Origin: Meghimatium bilineatum
Taxonomy: Eukaryota; Mollusca; Gastropoda; Stylommatophora; Philomycidae
DNA: 64,000 nt
Reading direction: 5' to 3'
Assembly (NCBI GenBank): GCA_034231615.1
Contig: CM067298.1
Coordinates: 7,006,140-7,070,139 of the forward strand
Shown in pieces: positions 21,450 to 32,839 of this stretch (its first letter is position 1; each line of letters starts with the position of its first letter). The translations under genes were made by a program, and so were the position numbers. The notes below the pieces were generated by a model that worked only from the letters and a program-made list of their open reading frames with translations, ran no database searches and was not told the origin of the DNA.

Positions 21450-21815
21450 TGAATCACTAGTGACATTCCGTTATAACAACTTGATCCGGACTGAGAAAAT
21501 ATGTATGTAATAGCAGAAATGTGCTAATATAGAGTACAAACAATACAGAATAAATGTAATGGGGAGGGGAGGGTTATTGAAAAGTGTTGTTATAGAGGGA
21601 AATGCGTTATAAAAGGATATGCTATAGATGGCTTCAACTGAGCTAAGATTGTGATGTTGCATAGTAGTTATAGTGGTTATGTTGCATAGAAAACAATAAA
21701 GTATAAATAATAAGGAATACATATAATTGGGAATTTTGAAAAAAGTGTTGTTAAAATGGAAAGTGTGCTATAAAAGTATGCGCTATAGTGGTATTTCACT
21801 GTATCTATCTCATTG
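21450..21815 (+). mobile_element. Pogo/Tc1-like MITE, family C, copy 3, with internal duplication
   Basis: TTATAACAACTTGATCCGGA, AAATATGTATGTAATAGCAG and GTGTTGTTATAGAGGGAAA are present. A second partial copy (AATAAAGTATAAATAATAAG to TATAGTGGTATTTCACTGTA) follows and preserves the terminal TTTCACTGTA. Together they look like a tandem or nested pair. Confidence 0.6.
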
Positions 21816-22139
21816 CTAGATGTCATAGTGCGAGATTTTGTTTTACAATGGATATAACAACTGTAAATATCTTGTCAAAGCTGGACCTGCCCATCTCTGT
21901 GTGCATATGCGTATGTTGCGACATACATGCGTAGACTACTCGAGACACACATACATATACATATGTAGAATGATTGATGTGTTTTTTTGTAGAATAGAAT
22001 GGTAGTCGTCATAAATGTCTGACATTTTAACGAAAGTCGTTTCTCATAAACATGTTTTAGTCATTTCATTATACAGACTAATAGATCAAGTCAATAAATA
22101 AGTAATGAATATAGATTGGATATAAATATTTAAAAAAAA

Positions 22140-22780
22140 AGAACCATGATAATCAGCAAAGATACAGAAAAACAAGAGCTAAACATAAAAATATATGGAG
22201 ATAAACTACAAGTAAAACATTATCAATATCTTGGACACATAGTTATAAATGATGGCAGATGTGAAACAGAATGGTCAAAAGTACGTTCAATGACATGAGG
22301 ACAATAGTTACATCTAAACAAATTACAAACAAGTTATATAAAAGAGAATTATAAAATGCTACATCTATTCTATGTTAATGTATGGCTCACAAACATGGAC
22401 ACTAAATAAACAATTAGAAGATACAATTGATGCCTTTGAGATGTTGATATATAGGAGAATAGGGAAAACATCATGGAAAAAGAAGAAAACAAATAAAGAG
22501 GTGCCAAAAATACTTAATATGAAGAAAGAACTACTAAGAGAAATACAAATCAGGCAAATAAAATATTTTGGACACATTAAAAGACATGACACCCTATTGA
22601 AGACCTTACTTGAGGGTAAAGTCAAAGGGAAGGGAGCAAGAGGTAGGCAGAGATACAAATGGGAGAGTAACATCACAAGATGGACAGGTTACAGTCTAGC
22701 ACAGTGCACCACCAAAGCAAGAGACATGGGATGTTGGAGATCCGTTGCAGCCAACTTTCGTTGCAGAGATGGCACCTGAT
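22140..22780 (+). pseudogene. LINE ORF2 thumb and C-terminal region
   Basis: Starts with an RT-thumb-like segment, VKHYQYLGHIVINDGRCETEW (about 22210-22275). Then MLMYGSQTWTLNKQ begins at 22372, followed by FEMLIYRRIGKTSW, REIQIRQIKYFGHIKRHD, and the tail WRSVAANF. The last 135 residues (22372-22779) are one open frame; upstream there is at least one frameshift. The order matches the other RTE-like LINE tails here. It ends with TGATGATGCC, consistent with a GAT-type 3' tail. Confidence 0.88.
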
Positions 22781-22799
22781 GATGCCACATTACGGAGGC

Positions 22800-23055
22800 A
22801 TGTTTTGTTAGCTTAGATCACAGACAGAATCAGGTTTTAGTTTTGTTGGCTTAGGTCAGAGGCGGAGACATATTTTGTTGACTTAAGTCAGAGATGGGGG
22901 CAGGTTTTTTAGCTCGTCAAAGACAGAGACGTGCTTTGTTGGATTAGATCAAAGACAGAGACATATTTTGTTAGCTTAGGTCAAAGACAGAGACAAGTTT
23001 TGTTGGCTTAGGTCAGAGTCGGAGGCAGTTTTTGTTAGCATAGGTCAGAGATTGA
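22800..23055. repeat. ~32-bp degenerate tandem array, about 8 copies
   Basis: The unit contains TTTTGTTGGCTTAGGTCAG and AGACAGAGACAT. It starts about 20 bp after the LINE 3' end at 22780. Confidence 0.9.
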
Positions 23056-23211
23056 TCATATTTGTGGATAGATCTTTCTTCTTACGGTGTGAGCGAGAAA
23101 CTTGATTGTGTTAGTTCCTGCATGTTTTATGCTGTGTCTTCTGAGCTGTGGGAGGTAGAGTCTGTCAATATAGTACACGTAGATTATCTTGGATTGCATG
23201 AAATAAATGCA

Positions 23212-23345
23212 TTGACGGGCCGTGTATTGACAGACTCAGCATTGACGGGGCCTGGATTGATGGGCCGTGTATTGACGGACCGTTCATTGATTGGCCGTGG
23301 ATTGACGTGCGGTGCATTGACGAGCAGTGCATTGACGGATCGTAT
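23212..23345. repeat. 15-bp tandem array, about 9 copies
   Basis: The unit is ATTGACGGGCCGTGT with strong divergence in the second half. It falls within a 109-residue frame, but the five-residue repeat arises from the array. Confidence 0.88.
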
Positions 23346-23354
23346 TTTCCTCAG

Positions 23355-23628
23355 TCTTCTTCTTTGTTCGTTCTCAAATTACAACAGCTGAATGTCGTCC
23401 AGTGAACGGAATACTCAGTGTCATTGTTTACAGCTTATCTGCGATAGCTAAGCCCTTTGGTTCGACACGTCCGTCTTCAGCATGACTTCTTGATGATTTT
23501 GATCCAAGAAGGCATGAGACAGCCAACACCAACCCATAACCTCATTTAGTCGCGTCTTATGACATGCATGGAAGTAAAATATTGTTGATATTTTTTGCTC
23601 CGTTTTCGGGCCGCGGCAACACATGAGA
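23355..23628 (-). mobile_element. GAA-tailed SINE-like element, diverged, nearly full length
   Basis: TTCTTCTTTGTTCGTTCTCA, then CGTCCGTCTTCAGCATGAC, TTATGACATGCATGGAAG and TTTTCGGGCCGCGGCAACAC. It is inserted between the 15-bp and 20-bp arrays. Confidence 0.85.
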
Positions 23629-23629
23629 G

Positions 23630-23945
23630 GTGCCCATCAGAAATCCCATGTTCCCATCATCAGTCCCAAGTTTCCATCAGCGATCCCATGTTCCCATCAT
23701 CGATTCCATGTGCCAATCAGCGATCCCATGTTCCCATCAGCGATCCCATGTGCCCATCAGCGATTCCATGTTCCCAACATCGATCCCATGTGCCCATCAG
23801 CGATTCCATGTTCCCAACATCGATTCCATGTTCCCATCATCGATCCCATGTGCGCATCAGCTATTCCATGTGCCCATCAGCTATCCCATATGCTCACCAG
23901 CGATCCCATGTGCCAGTTTGCGATCCCATGTGCCCATCAGCGATC
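23630..23945. repeat. 20-bp tandem array, ~16 copies
   Basis: The unit is ATGTGCCCATCAGCGATCCC with TTCCCATCAT and TCCCAACATC variants. All three plus frames are open, encoding the same His-Val-Pro-Ile-Ser-like period. Confidence 0.96.
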
Positions 23946-25035
23946 TACAAGAACTAACAACATAGTAGTTGCAGAAAGAAAAGACAAAATTACATCCTCT
24001 CTTAAATAACCAGAAGTTAAAAGTAGGCCACTTCTACAAAATCCTGTCAGAAACACAACCCTGCAGCGTACAAGATCAAAGTGAATGATTCAGTACGCAA
24101 GCAGGTCAACCAATTCAAATATTTATAAACTTCGATGACAACAGATGGCAAAGTTCAGCACAGATAAGAAACATAATAGGACAGGAAAAGGCAATATTCA
24201 TAAAAATGAAGAATATATTACACTGTTTAATATGTCCCTGTCAATAGAAGTGAGAGAGTTTTTCAGAGCTATGTAACACCGATTCTAACAAATGGCTGCG
24301 CGTTTTCGACAATACATAAGCAGGATAATGGAAAATTAGAGGCAATACCCCCGTGTGTTGCCGGGGCCTGAAAGGGGAGCAAAGAATAGCAACATTGTTT
24401 ACCTTCCATGCATGTCGTAAAAGGCGTCTACGGAGATTATGGGATGGAGTTGGCTGCCCCGTCCCATATAGGGTCAGTGACCCAAAGCCATGCTGAAGTC
24501 GGATATGTGAGGCCGAAAGGCGCAGATATCGCAGCAATGCTGTAAACTATGACACAACGCATTCCATTCTCCGGACTACATCCTGCTAAATTGCAGGAGC
24601 TTGAGAACGAACGTAAAAGAAGAAGAAGAAGAAGAAGAGGCAATAGAGATGCGGTTCTATAGAAAGATGCTGAGAATAAATCATGGACAGTTAGAAAGGT
24701 TAACGATGAACTGGTGAAAGAATAAAATGTGAGATATTAATACTATCATAAGGAGACTATAGGCCATATTTATTTTTTTAGACATTCATTGGAAAGAGAG
24801 GTCTGGAGAACATACCTTTAACAGGTAATATAGAAGGTAAGAGAGGTCTGGAGAATATATCTTCAACAACAGGTAAGATAGAAGGTAAGAGAGATCAAAG
24901 ACGACACCGTGAGAAAATATTAGACAATATAACATAGTGACATCGAGTCAACAACAATACAGATACAGAATATTAAAAATAGAGAGTTGGTGATGTCCAT
25001 GTTCGCATATGTCAGTCGTCACGGCACTAAATGAT
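23945..25035 (+). pseudogene. LINE ORF2 C-terminal region, disrupted by a SINE-like insertion
   Basis: Starts within about 10 bp of the 20-bp array. An RT-thumb-like part lies at 24010-24230, and MSLSIEVREF at 24230. It is broken at 24345 by the element at 24346-24635, resumes with EMRFYRKMLRINH, then has a short tandem duplication of the GLENI-coding segment (GAGAGGTCTGGAGAA) at 24800-24860. The end at about 25030 (YVSRHGTK-like) is followed by GATGATATC. Several stops and frameshifts. Confidence 0.85.
24346..24635 (+). mobile_element. GAA-tailed SINE-like element nested in a LINE, TSD AGAGGCAATA
   Basis: The host LINE reads TTAGAGGCAATA before it and AGAGGCAATAGAGATG after it, so AGAGGCAATA is duplicated at the insertion. 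The element begins CCCCGTGTGTTGCCGGGGCC and ends GAACGTAAAAGAAGAAGAAG. This fixes both ends of the family. A truncated 98-residue minus-strand frame across it is meaningless. Confidence 0.94.
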
Positions 25036-25069
25036 GATATCAAATGTTGGCACATGTATTACGACATCG

Positions 25070-26310
25070 TTTGCTTGACACTTGAATTATAGCAAAGTTT
25101 AAATGATACCTGCATGATGATACCTTATACATGACATATGTATGACAACACCATTTACTTGACACCTGTATAACGACACCATTTACTTGACATCTGTATA
25201 ATGACATCATTTACGTGACACCTGTATAACGGCATCATTTACTTGACATCTGTGTAACGACACCATTTACTTGACACCTGTATAACGATACTGTTTACTG
25301 GACACCTGTATAACGATACTGTTTTCTTGACACCTTTGTACCTAAATGACTTACTTGACACGTGTATAACGACACCATTTACTTGACACGTGTATAACGA
25401 CACCATTTACTTGACACCTGTTGAACGACATCATTTACTTGACACCTGTATAACGAAACCGTTTACTCGATACCAGTATAACGATTTTATTTACTTGACA
25501 CTTGTATAATGACATCATTTACTTGACACCTGTATAACGACACCATTTATTGACACGTGTATAACGACATAATTTACTTGACACCTGTATAACGATACCG
25601 TTTTCTTGACACCTGTATAACGACACCATTACTTGACACCTGTATAACGATACCGTTTTCTTGACACCTGTATAACGACACCATTTACCTGACACCTGTA
25701 TAACGACACCATTTACTTGACATCTGTATAACGACACCATTTATTGACACTTGTATAATGACACCATTTATTTGACATCTGTATAAACCATTTATTGACA
25801 CTTGTATAATGACACCATTTACTTGACACCTGTATAACGGCACCATTTATTGACACGTGTATAACGACATCATTTACTTGACACCTGTATAACGATACCG
25901 TTTTCTTGACACCTGTATAACGACACCATTACTTGACACCTGTATAACGATACCGTTTTTTTGACACCTGTATAACGACACCATTACTTGACACCTGTAT
26001 AACGATACCGTTTTCTTGACACCTGTATAACGACACCATTTATCTGACACCTGTATAACGACACCATTTACTTGACATCTGTATAACGACACCATTTACT
26101 TGACATCTGTATAACGATACAGTTTACGTGATACCCGTATAACGACATCATTTACTTGACACTTGTTTAACGACACCATTTATTGACACTTGTATAATGA
26201 CACCATTTATTTGACACCTGTATAACGACACCATTTATGGACACTTGTATAATGACACAATTTACTTGACACCAGTATAACGACAACATTTACTTGATCT
26301 AACACCTGCA
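25070..26310. repeat. 28-bp tandem array, ~44 copies
   Basis: The unit is GACACCATTTACTTGACACC followed by TGTATAAC. Single-base deletions in units give 27-bp variants, and blocks recur (25510-25740 versus 25860-26100 are near-duplicates ~350 bp apart). It starts about 40 bp after the LINE end at 25030. Confidence 0.97.
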
Positions 26311-26514
26311 TGAGGAAAACCCCTATACTTGAGTAGGATGCTTATTATCGTACACAACAATGCCATTATCACCGTGTCAAAACAAGGAGTCTAAATTTGA
26401 CACAGCCAGTACTGCTGAAGTTGTGAGAACTTCATGAGTGACAGTGCAGGTTTGCAACATCTGCAGAACAAGACTTGAAACTTTTGAACGGTTAATGCAG
26501 TTTTTCAACACGTG

Positions 26515-27285
26515 AGTGATTCGAATTCCTCTTCTGTTCTATTATCTTTCTATCTTGACAACTTCTAAAGTTATGTGTATCCAGACACGGACTGGTCGGT
26601 CATCCTTTACCACTGATGAGCATGTGTCTTTACTGCCAGATCAAAAGGAAGAACAGTTCGCGAAGCCAGTGGTGCCTTTACTGCAACAAAAAAAGTCTAA
26701 CAATGGAAGTATTCGCAGTAACGCAGGCACTTAATTCGCTGGAATCGCAAGCCTATTCCCATGTGTGCATACTAAGTGACTCATTTAACATGTTTCAGAA
26801 AGTCAAAACAAGTGATGTACGTAGGAGATGGGTGGAGTCATTAGAGAGAGATACAATGCGGGCGTCACTACGAAAACTCACGATTATCTTTGTCCCCGAA
26901 TACGCGGGCGTGGAGGGAAACGAACGGGCCGACCACTTAGCTAGCCTCACCATACAACAGATGGTCAGTCTATGGACCCAGCAGACATACTCATTGCTTT
27001 TCGTGAGTGCTCATTTCAGAGGATTTTTAGATGAATGAGCATGAGTCAATATCGAGAATGCGCGAATTGAAACTGAGGATGGGCGTTGCCAGTAGATAAC
27101 TCCTGACAAAGATTTCAAAAAGAGCAGTGAATTAACATAGAACACAGAACCATCAGCAGTTATACCCTGAGAGATTTACTGAAGCGGAGATCTGAGCACA
27201 TATGGACGTGTCCGGTGTGCGAAGAGGATAATCAACAGACCTAATACCTAATACCTAATGTCAATCCAGACGTTGCTATATGTGA
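26515..27285 (+). pseudogene. LINE fragment with RNase H domain
   Basis: The 140-residue frame 26616-27038 carries TMEVFAVTQALNSL (acidic E helix), CILSDSFNMFQKV (active-site D) and PEYAGVEGNERADHLASL (final D). This matches a ribonuclease H type I domain as found at the C-terminus of several LINE clades. The first catalytic strand is not in this frame. Downstream, a frame-shifted HIWTCPVCEEDNQQT looks like the usual terminal Cys motif. A dead, 5'-truncated copy. Confidence 0.85.
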
Positions 27286-27308
27286 TCTAAATGTATCGAC
27301 GTGTTATT

Positions 27309-27572
27309 TCGTTCATTACAAGTCACTATAACCATTTGTTACATCTACTAGTCGACATCACAAGTCACTATAACCATTTGTTACATCTACTAGTCGACAT
27401 TACAAGTCACTATAACCATTTGTTACATCTACTAATCGACATTACAAGTCACTATAACCATTTGTTACATCTACTAATCGACATTACAAGTCATTATAAC
27501 CATATGTTACATCTACTAATCGACATTACAAGTCATTATAATCATTTGTTACATCTACTAGTCGATATTTTC
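27309..27572. repeat. 42-bp tandem array, about 6 copies
   Basis: The unit contains TCACTATAACCATTTGTTAC, ATCTACTAGTCGACATTACA and AG. It starts about 25 bp after the RNase H LINE remnant. Confidence 0.95.
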
Positions 27573-27579
27573 GCTGCTC

Positions 27580-28300
27580 GTAACTATAAGCTAGTAGATG
27601 GTCCCCAAAAATGTTGTATGTCGCAAAGGTCCGTGGACTTGTTATGAGTGGGATAATCCGATTGGCTAATTGGAAATTGTCCTTCTAAAGTGACAAATTT
27701 AACTTTTCTCGTGGTTTCATTGGTCACTCTGTGTATACTGTGTGGTGACACCCAATGAAAATCATGCGAAAATTTAAAAGCGTCACTACAGAAGAATGAT
27801 TCCAAATATGTACACAGGTCTTAATAAGTCAATGGCCACAGATGATCTCTTGGTATTTTATCTGCTCATGTCTTTCTAGCGAGTCTCTGTTTTTGAACTG
27901 TTGCATAAGATGCTTCGCCTGTTGAATTGCGGAGCGCTATCACTCTGGTGTCACAGTGACTTCTCATTTATCACGGTTTATCTTACATAAACCCAAGTAC
28001 AGTGAAGTCTAACTTCTGGTCTGTTTTGAGTATTGTTTGTATGTTCTTTACATTCCAGTGTTGATTGTGTTGTAAATGCATGTTACCTATACCCAATTGA
28101 CTCTCAATCGAAATGGTATACTTTTATAATGGCACAATTCTATTCATTTTTTCAAATTATACTTTGACGATTGTTAGAACGGGGCTATGTACAGTAAAGG
28201 CATGCAAACAAAATCAAAACAAGTCTTTATTATTCATGTTTTTATTTCATCAGTTTTGTTTTCCACGACAGAAAACATATATGTATGTCTATTATATATT
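27580..28300. other. Intergenic DNA, nothing recognised
   Basis: Frames of up to 74 residues, none recognisable. Confidence 0.4.
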
Positions 28301-28304
28301 ATCT

Positions 28305-28592
28305 TCAGGGCCGGGTTTAGACTTAATAGGGCCCTAAGCTATTTGAGATATGTGGCCCTAAGCTATTTGAGATATGTGACCCTAAGCTATTTGAGATATG
28401 TGGCCCTAAGCTATTTGAGATATGTGACCCTAAGCTATTTGAGATTTGTGACCCTAAGCTATTTGAGATTTGGGGCCCTTTAACGATTAAGAATATATAA
28501 ATAGTGAAATAAAAAATATTTTGGGGGTCCCCAAAAATGTGGGGCCCCTAAGCTATAGCTTGTTTAGCTTATAGGTAAATCCGGCACTGTGT
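28305..28592 (+). mobile_element. hAT-like MITE (CAGnGCCGG termini), expanded copy
   Basis: The left end CAGGGCCGGGTTTAGACTTA and the right end TAGGTAAATCCGGCACTG form an inverted terminal pair of ~14 bp of the CAGTGCCGGATTTA type, typical of hAT-derived elements. Compared with the copy at 40458-40620, this one holds a sixfold internal tandem expansion. An 8-bp TSD could not be confirmed by eye. Confidence 0.75.
28337..28475 (+). repeat. 24-bp expansion inside the hAT-like MITE, 6 copies
   Basis: The unit is CCCTAAGCTATTTGAGATAT followed by GTGG/GTGA. The sister element at 40485-40510 has this segment once (CTCTAAGCTATTTGAGTTAT). The array therefore arose within the element. Confidence 0.93.
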
Positions 28593-28689
28593 GTCTTTCC
28601 CCATGTGGTTTGTTATTTACTTTTGCCGCTAAGCGTAGGGGTGATTGGAGCACGAGCTTGCGTTCTAAAGTCAGATGTGTGGCCTCGGC

Positions 28690-29250
28690 TGTGCTATGAC
28701 CGTGTCTGTTCAAGATGTCCCTGACGTTTTCTATCCATATTTTTTCGTGGTCTTCCTCTGACTTTTTACCCTGATCTCATTTGGTTATATGCCTGTATGG
28801 GCAACATGTCGTGATGCATTCTCATAATGTGGCCAAACCACTTGATCTGCTGCCTTTCTATGTATTCTGTGCAAGGTGTTATACCTATTCTTTCCCTGAT
28901 GTCTTAATTTCGTAATCTATCGAGCTTGCAGACCCCGGCGGCTTTCCTCAAATCTTTCTATAATATGAAGATGAGAGAGAGGCCAGGTTTTTTTGCGCTG
29001 GTAACACAGTGACGGTAGGAATATAATGTAAATCATTTGCCATTTAACTTCCATCTCGATCTTGTGATGAAGAAGTAGTGGTGACAGTTGCTATGTTACT
29101 GCATTTGCCTTTTGACATCTCGTCTCTATTTCTCTACCGAGTCTTCCATTTTCAGTAAAAATACTACCGAAATATTTGAACTATGTTACCTGTTTTACTT
29201 CTTTGTTGTCTATCTGTATGTTTAGTGGGCACCATGTTCTGCATATCTTC
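28690..29250 (-). pseudogene. LINE ORF2 thumb and C-terminal fragment
   Basis: The minus strand reads FGSIFTENGRLGREIETR, then a diverged stretch, then DIRERIGITPCTEYIERQQI and KWFGHIMRMHHDMLPIQAYN, then RGRPRK. This is the classic LINE segment after the RT palm. Stops separate the blocks. It belongs to a different subfamily from the 44.5-kb LINE. Confidence 0.85.
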
Positions 29251-29254
29251 ATAT

Positions 29255-29885
29255 GTTGCATGCATGTATGTATATCTATATATATGGTGGACAAAAACAT
29301 ACCTGGTAAATAAAATCATGATGTATTGAGGCTTGTTTTGATTGTGCTCGTAGGCTTTTTACTTTTGATAACCACAGTTAGAACGTCTGAAACGGGTATC
29401 CGATTCAGTGTTTGTGCGGTTTTCCAATCAATTAGTGATCAATCATACCAGCTCTTTGATTGTATTGTTACATCCATTGTTTTGTCAGCTCTCTGCTTCT
29501 GTTGATCTAACAAGAATAATTAAGCTAAATGTCGTTTGTGTTTTGCAATATGTTTTAGTAAACCGTCACAGTGTATGTATTCATATTATGTGTCTACGAT
29601 ATTGCGGGATATCATCATCATGTGCAACATATGTTGGCCTAGACAAAAGTTTCTATGTGGGCGACTGTGGCTATATTTATAGACACGCCAACTAGGGTGG
29701 GGGGGGGGGGGAGTTAAGCATGAATGACCATTGTTACTTTTGAGCTTTGTGCTTTGTGACCAGCGTTTACGTACGAGAACCAGTTCCATCGTACGGCTGA
29801 CATACTATACTAGCGATATGGGTGGAAGCGGTAGAAAAATGGAAGTGATTACCAGTGTCCAACCTGGATGTGTCAGGCAATTGGT
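29255..29885. other. Intergenic DNA, 13-G homopolymer at 29699
   Basis: A 95-residue frame at 29408-29695 has no recognised domain. Confidence 0.4.
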
Positions 29886-29889
29886 AAAA

Positions 29890-30010
29890 ATAAAAAGACG
29901 ATGCAACGTATTACCGTTCTCTGGACTACATTGTCTGCTGAAAATCTAGTAGGGCCTTTGTCCTGCTGAAAAAAAGATCCTGTGGAAGGTTGAGAATGAA
30001 CGCTGTACGA
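29890..30010 (+). mobile_element. GAA-tailed SINE-like element, 3' partial (long variant)
   Basis: CGTTCTCTGGACTACATTG and GAAAATCTAGTAGGGCC, then GTTGAGAATGAACGCTG. It carries the TCTAGCAGGGCC-type insertion of the long subfamily. Confidence 0.65.
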
Positions 30011-30029
30011 AATCAAAAAAAGGTATCCA

Positions 30030-30355
30030 TAACTGTCATTGAGAACTTAGGAAATGGCGCATGAGATGGTAGGAACGTACAATTGTTCTGGAACCTACAC
30101 AAGACATGAGGAGAAGATGAAGACCAAGAAATACCTGGAGGAAAGAATTAGATACAGAGACACGTAGTTCTGGTAGAACATGGAAAGAATTAGATACAGA
30201 GGCACGTAGTTCTGGTAGAACATGGAAAGAATTAGATGGAGAGACAGAAAGTCCTGGTAGAGCAAGGAAAGAGCTGGAAGCAATAGCGAAAGATAGAACA
30301 ACGCTAGTGACTAAATATGCTTCACTGTATGGACTAAGCAAGCACCCATACCCCC
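30030..30355 (+). pseudogene. LINE C-terminal tail with 14-codon triplication
   Basis: RPRNTWRKELDTETRSSG is followed by two further in-frame copies of a 14-residue block (RTWKELDTEARSSG type), then RARKELEAIAKDRTTL and a stop near 30340. Related LINE tails carry one such block before an AxDR motif. The 42-bp tandem unit occupies about 30135-30265. Confidence 0.85.
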
Positions 30356-30436
30356 TCCTCTAAATCTTCCCAACAAAACCGTGCCTCTAAAACAATTTGT
30401 GAGGACATGTACTTTTGTTAGAAAGTCTTTGGGCAA

Positions 30437-30605
30437 CCAAGAGTTACCTTCTCACAGCTAAAGGGATTAATTCATCATCATCATGTGTCAAGAGCTACCT
30501 GCTCACAGTTAAAGGGATTAATTCATCATCATCATGTGTCAAGAGCTACCTGCTCACAGTTAAAGGGATTAATTCATCATCATCATGTGTCAAGAGCTAC
30601 CTGCT
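30437..30605. repeat. 51-bp tandem array, about 3.3 copies
   Basis: The unit contains GTGTCAAGAGCTACCTGCTC, ACAGTTAAAGGGATTAATTC and ATCATCATCAT. A related single unit occurs at 40265-40320, so the unit predates the array. Confidence 0.93.
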
Positions 30606-30632
30606 CATCGCTAAAAGGATTATTTCAACACT

Positions 30633-30870
<238 letters not shown>

Positions 30871-31039
30871 CGTACAGGCATATGGTAATATTATACATAT
30901 TCTTATCTATTTCAGTTTCCCTTAGCTGTGTAGCTGAGTGCGTCAATGTCTGCCATAGACTTCGAAACATCATTCTCTGTAAGTTTTTATTGTTTGTGTT
31001 TTCTTTTTGCATTATATTACGTGACACTTCCTGATTTTG

Positions 31040-31800
31040 TTATTGTTTTGTTTTATCCGAAGTCTTGTCTATTTATGAAACAAAACGAGAAATGATATGT
31101 TTTATATTCTCCATACTTCTTTTTCTTCTTCTGTGGGATGTGTCCTTGCAGAACATTGTTCTAACTGTCACTCTGTAAGCTTCCGATTGTGTGCATGATT
31201 CATTTGTACAAGATGTAATATCTAGGTCCTACCCTAATCATTATTTCCATACATTATTCAACCGTTGTATGGTCATCCACAGTTATATATCATACATACT
31301 ATCTCAATGAAACACTAACCAGTACACATTTTCCAGAGCCTACTCCAGGAAAAGTGTCTGCGAACAACATTACCATCATTACTTATTTAACTGATCCTTG
31401 TTTTGTATTGGTCACTTTGGGTACACGTCATGATCCCAGCCATTGATAAGAGCGGATAAGTCAGGACAGATATAATGAGTGTCGTTGTCCGCAGATCCTA
31501 TATTGTAGAGCAGGCTATTTATGTGTCTAAATATTACAAAACACAGAAAATACACTAACAAGGAAAACCACTTTCAACAAACAAAACCACTGCTGTTTCT
31601 CCTCGCTTCCTTCATGGTATACAGAATAATAATCAGCACCTCCCATGGTTTCAGTGATGTAATTAACAGCAACAAGCAGCCGAATAACGGCTTCTCTCAG
31701 CTCTGTACTAATGACTGAAGCTCCTGATGTTCACAGGAAGACGAGCACAAAAAGTATTCCAGATTTCTTCCCTCCGCGTGCCGTCTGTACAAACATTCCA
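31040..31800. other. Intergenic DNA, nothing recognised
   Basis: No element ends or arrays; a 65-residue frame at 31521-31718 is not recognised. Confidence 0.4.
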
Positions 31801-31804
31801 TATG

Positions 31805-32396
31805 TGCATTGATAAAACAAGTTACTGTATATATTATTGATAAAATAAGTTACTGTATACATTATTGATAAAACAAGTTACTGTATATATTATTGATAAA
31901 ACAAGTTACTGTATACATTATTGATAAAACAAGTTACTGTATATATTATTGATAAAACAAGTTACTGTATACATTATTGATAAAATAAGTTACTGTATAC
32001 ATTATTGATAAAACAAGTTACTGTATACATTATTGATAAAACAAGTTACTGTATACATTATTGATAAAATAAGTTACTGTATATATTATTGATAAAATAA
32101 GTTACTGTATACATTATTGATAAAGTAAGTTACTGTATACATTATTGATAAAACAAGTTACTGTATACATTATTGATAAAACAAGTTACTGTATACATTA
32201 TTGATAAAATAGTTACTGTATACATTATTGATAAAATAAGTTACTGTATACATTATTGATAAAACAAGTTACTGTATACATTATTGATAAAACAAGTTAC
32301 TGTATACATTATTGATAAAACAAGTTACTGTATACATTATTGATAAAACAAGTTACTGTATACATTATTGATAAAACAAGTTACTGTATACATTAT
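31805..32396. repeat. 28-bp tandem array, ~21 copies
   Basis: The unit is CATTATTGATAAAACAAGTT followed by ACTGTATA. Low divergence, with two-state variation at CATT/TATT and AAAC/AAAT. Confidence 0.97.
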
Positions 32397-32419
32397 TCAT
32401 TTCTGAACGTAATCTGCTT

Positions 32420-32700
32420 CTTGCTCTTCTTCTTCTGTGTCCGTTCTCAAACTCCTGCTGATTAACAGGATGTAGTCTGGAGAACGGAATAAGTTGTGTT
32501 GTAATTTACAACTTTGCTGCGATATCCGCGTTGTTCGATCTGACACATCCGACTTCAGCATGGCTTCTGGGTCACTTTGACCATACATGGAATTCGACAG
32601 CCAACTTCATCCCATAACGTCCTTAAGGACGTCTCTTCTTACGAAATGCATGGATGGTAGTGTTGATATACTTTGCTCCCCCTTTCAGTCCCTGACAATA
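32420..32700 (-). mobile_element. GAA-tailed SINE-like element with probable TSD
   Basis: CTCTTCTTCTTCTGTGTCCG, TAGTCTGGAGAACGGAATA, CACATCCGACTTCAGCATGG and CCCTTTCAGTCCCTGACAA. ACGTAATCT flanks it on both sides (about 32407 and 32710). Inserted at the edge of the 28-bp array. Confidence 0.88.
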
Positions 32701-32839
32701 GAATGGCGACGTAATCTTCTATTTATTTCAGTCTTCTTAAATTGATCATATATTTCGTTTCTTCACAATCTGCTTGTAGTTAATTTACAATTCTCCTAGT
32801 CTCTTTACATTCATTCTTGTACAATCTTAACTCTCCAGT

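Noticed and set aside
22372..22779. Intact host gene encoding a 135-residue basic protein
   Set aside because: The order of motifs (YGSQTWTLNK, FGHIKRHD, terminal tail) is that of a LINE polyprotein C-terminus, and upstream LINE sequence is frame-shifted.
24241..24643. 98- and 68-residue minus-strand frames
   Set aside because: They read through a SINE-like insertion into a LINE on the opposite strand.
25070..26310. CRISPR array (regular 28-bp repeats)
   Set aside because: There are no unique spacers: units are head to tail. The same holds for all other arrays here, and the setting is eukaryotic.
25070..26310. TTGACA and TATAAC words as repeated bacterial promoters
   Set aside because: They are only ~4 bp apart, are part of the repeat unit, and the genome is not bacterial.
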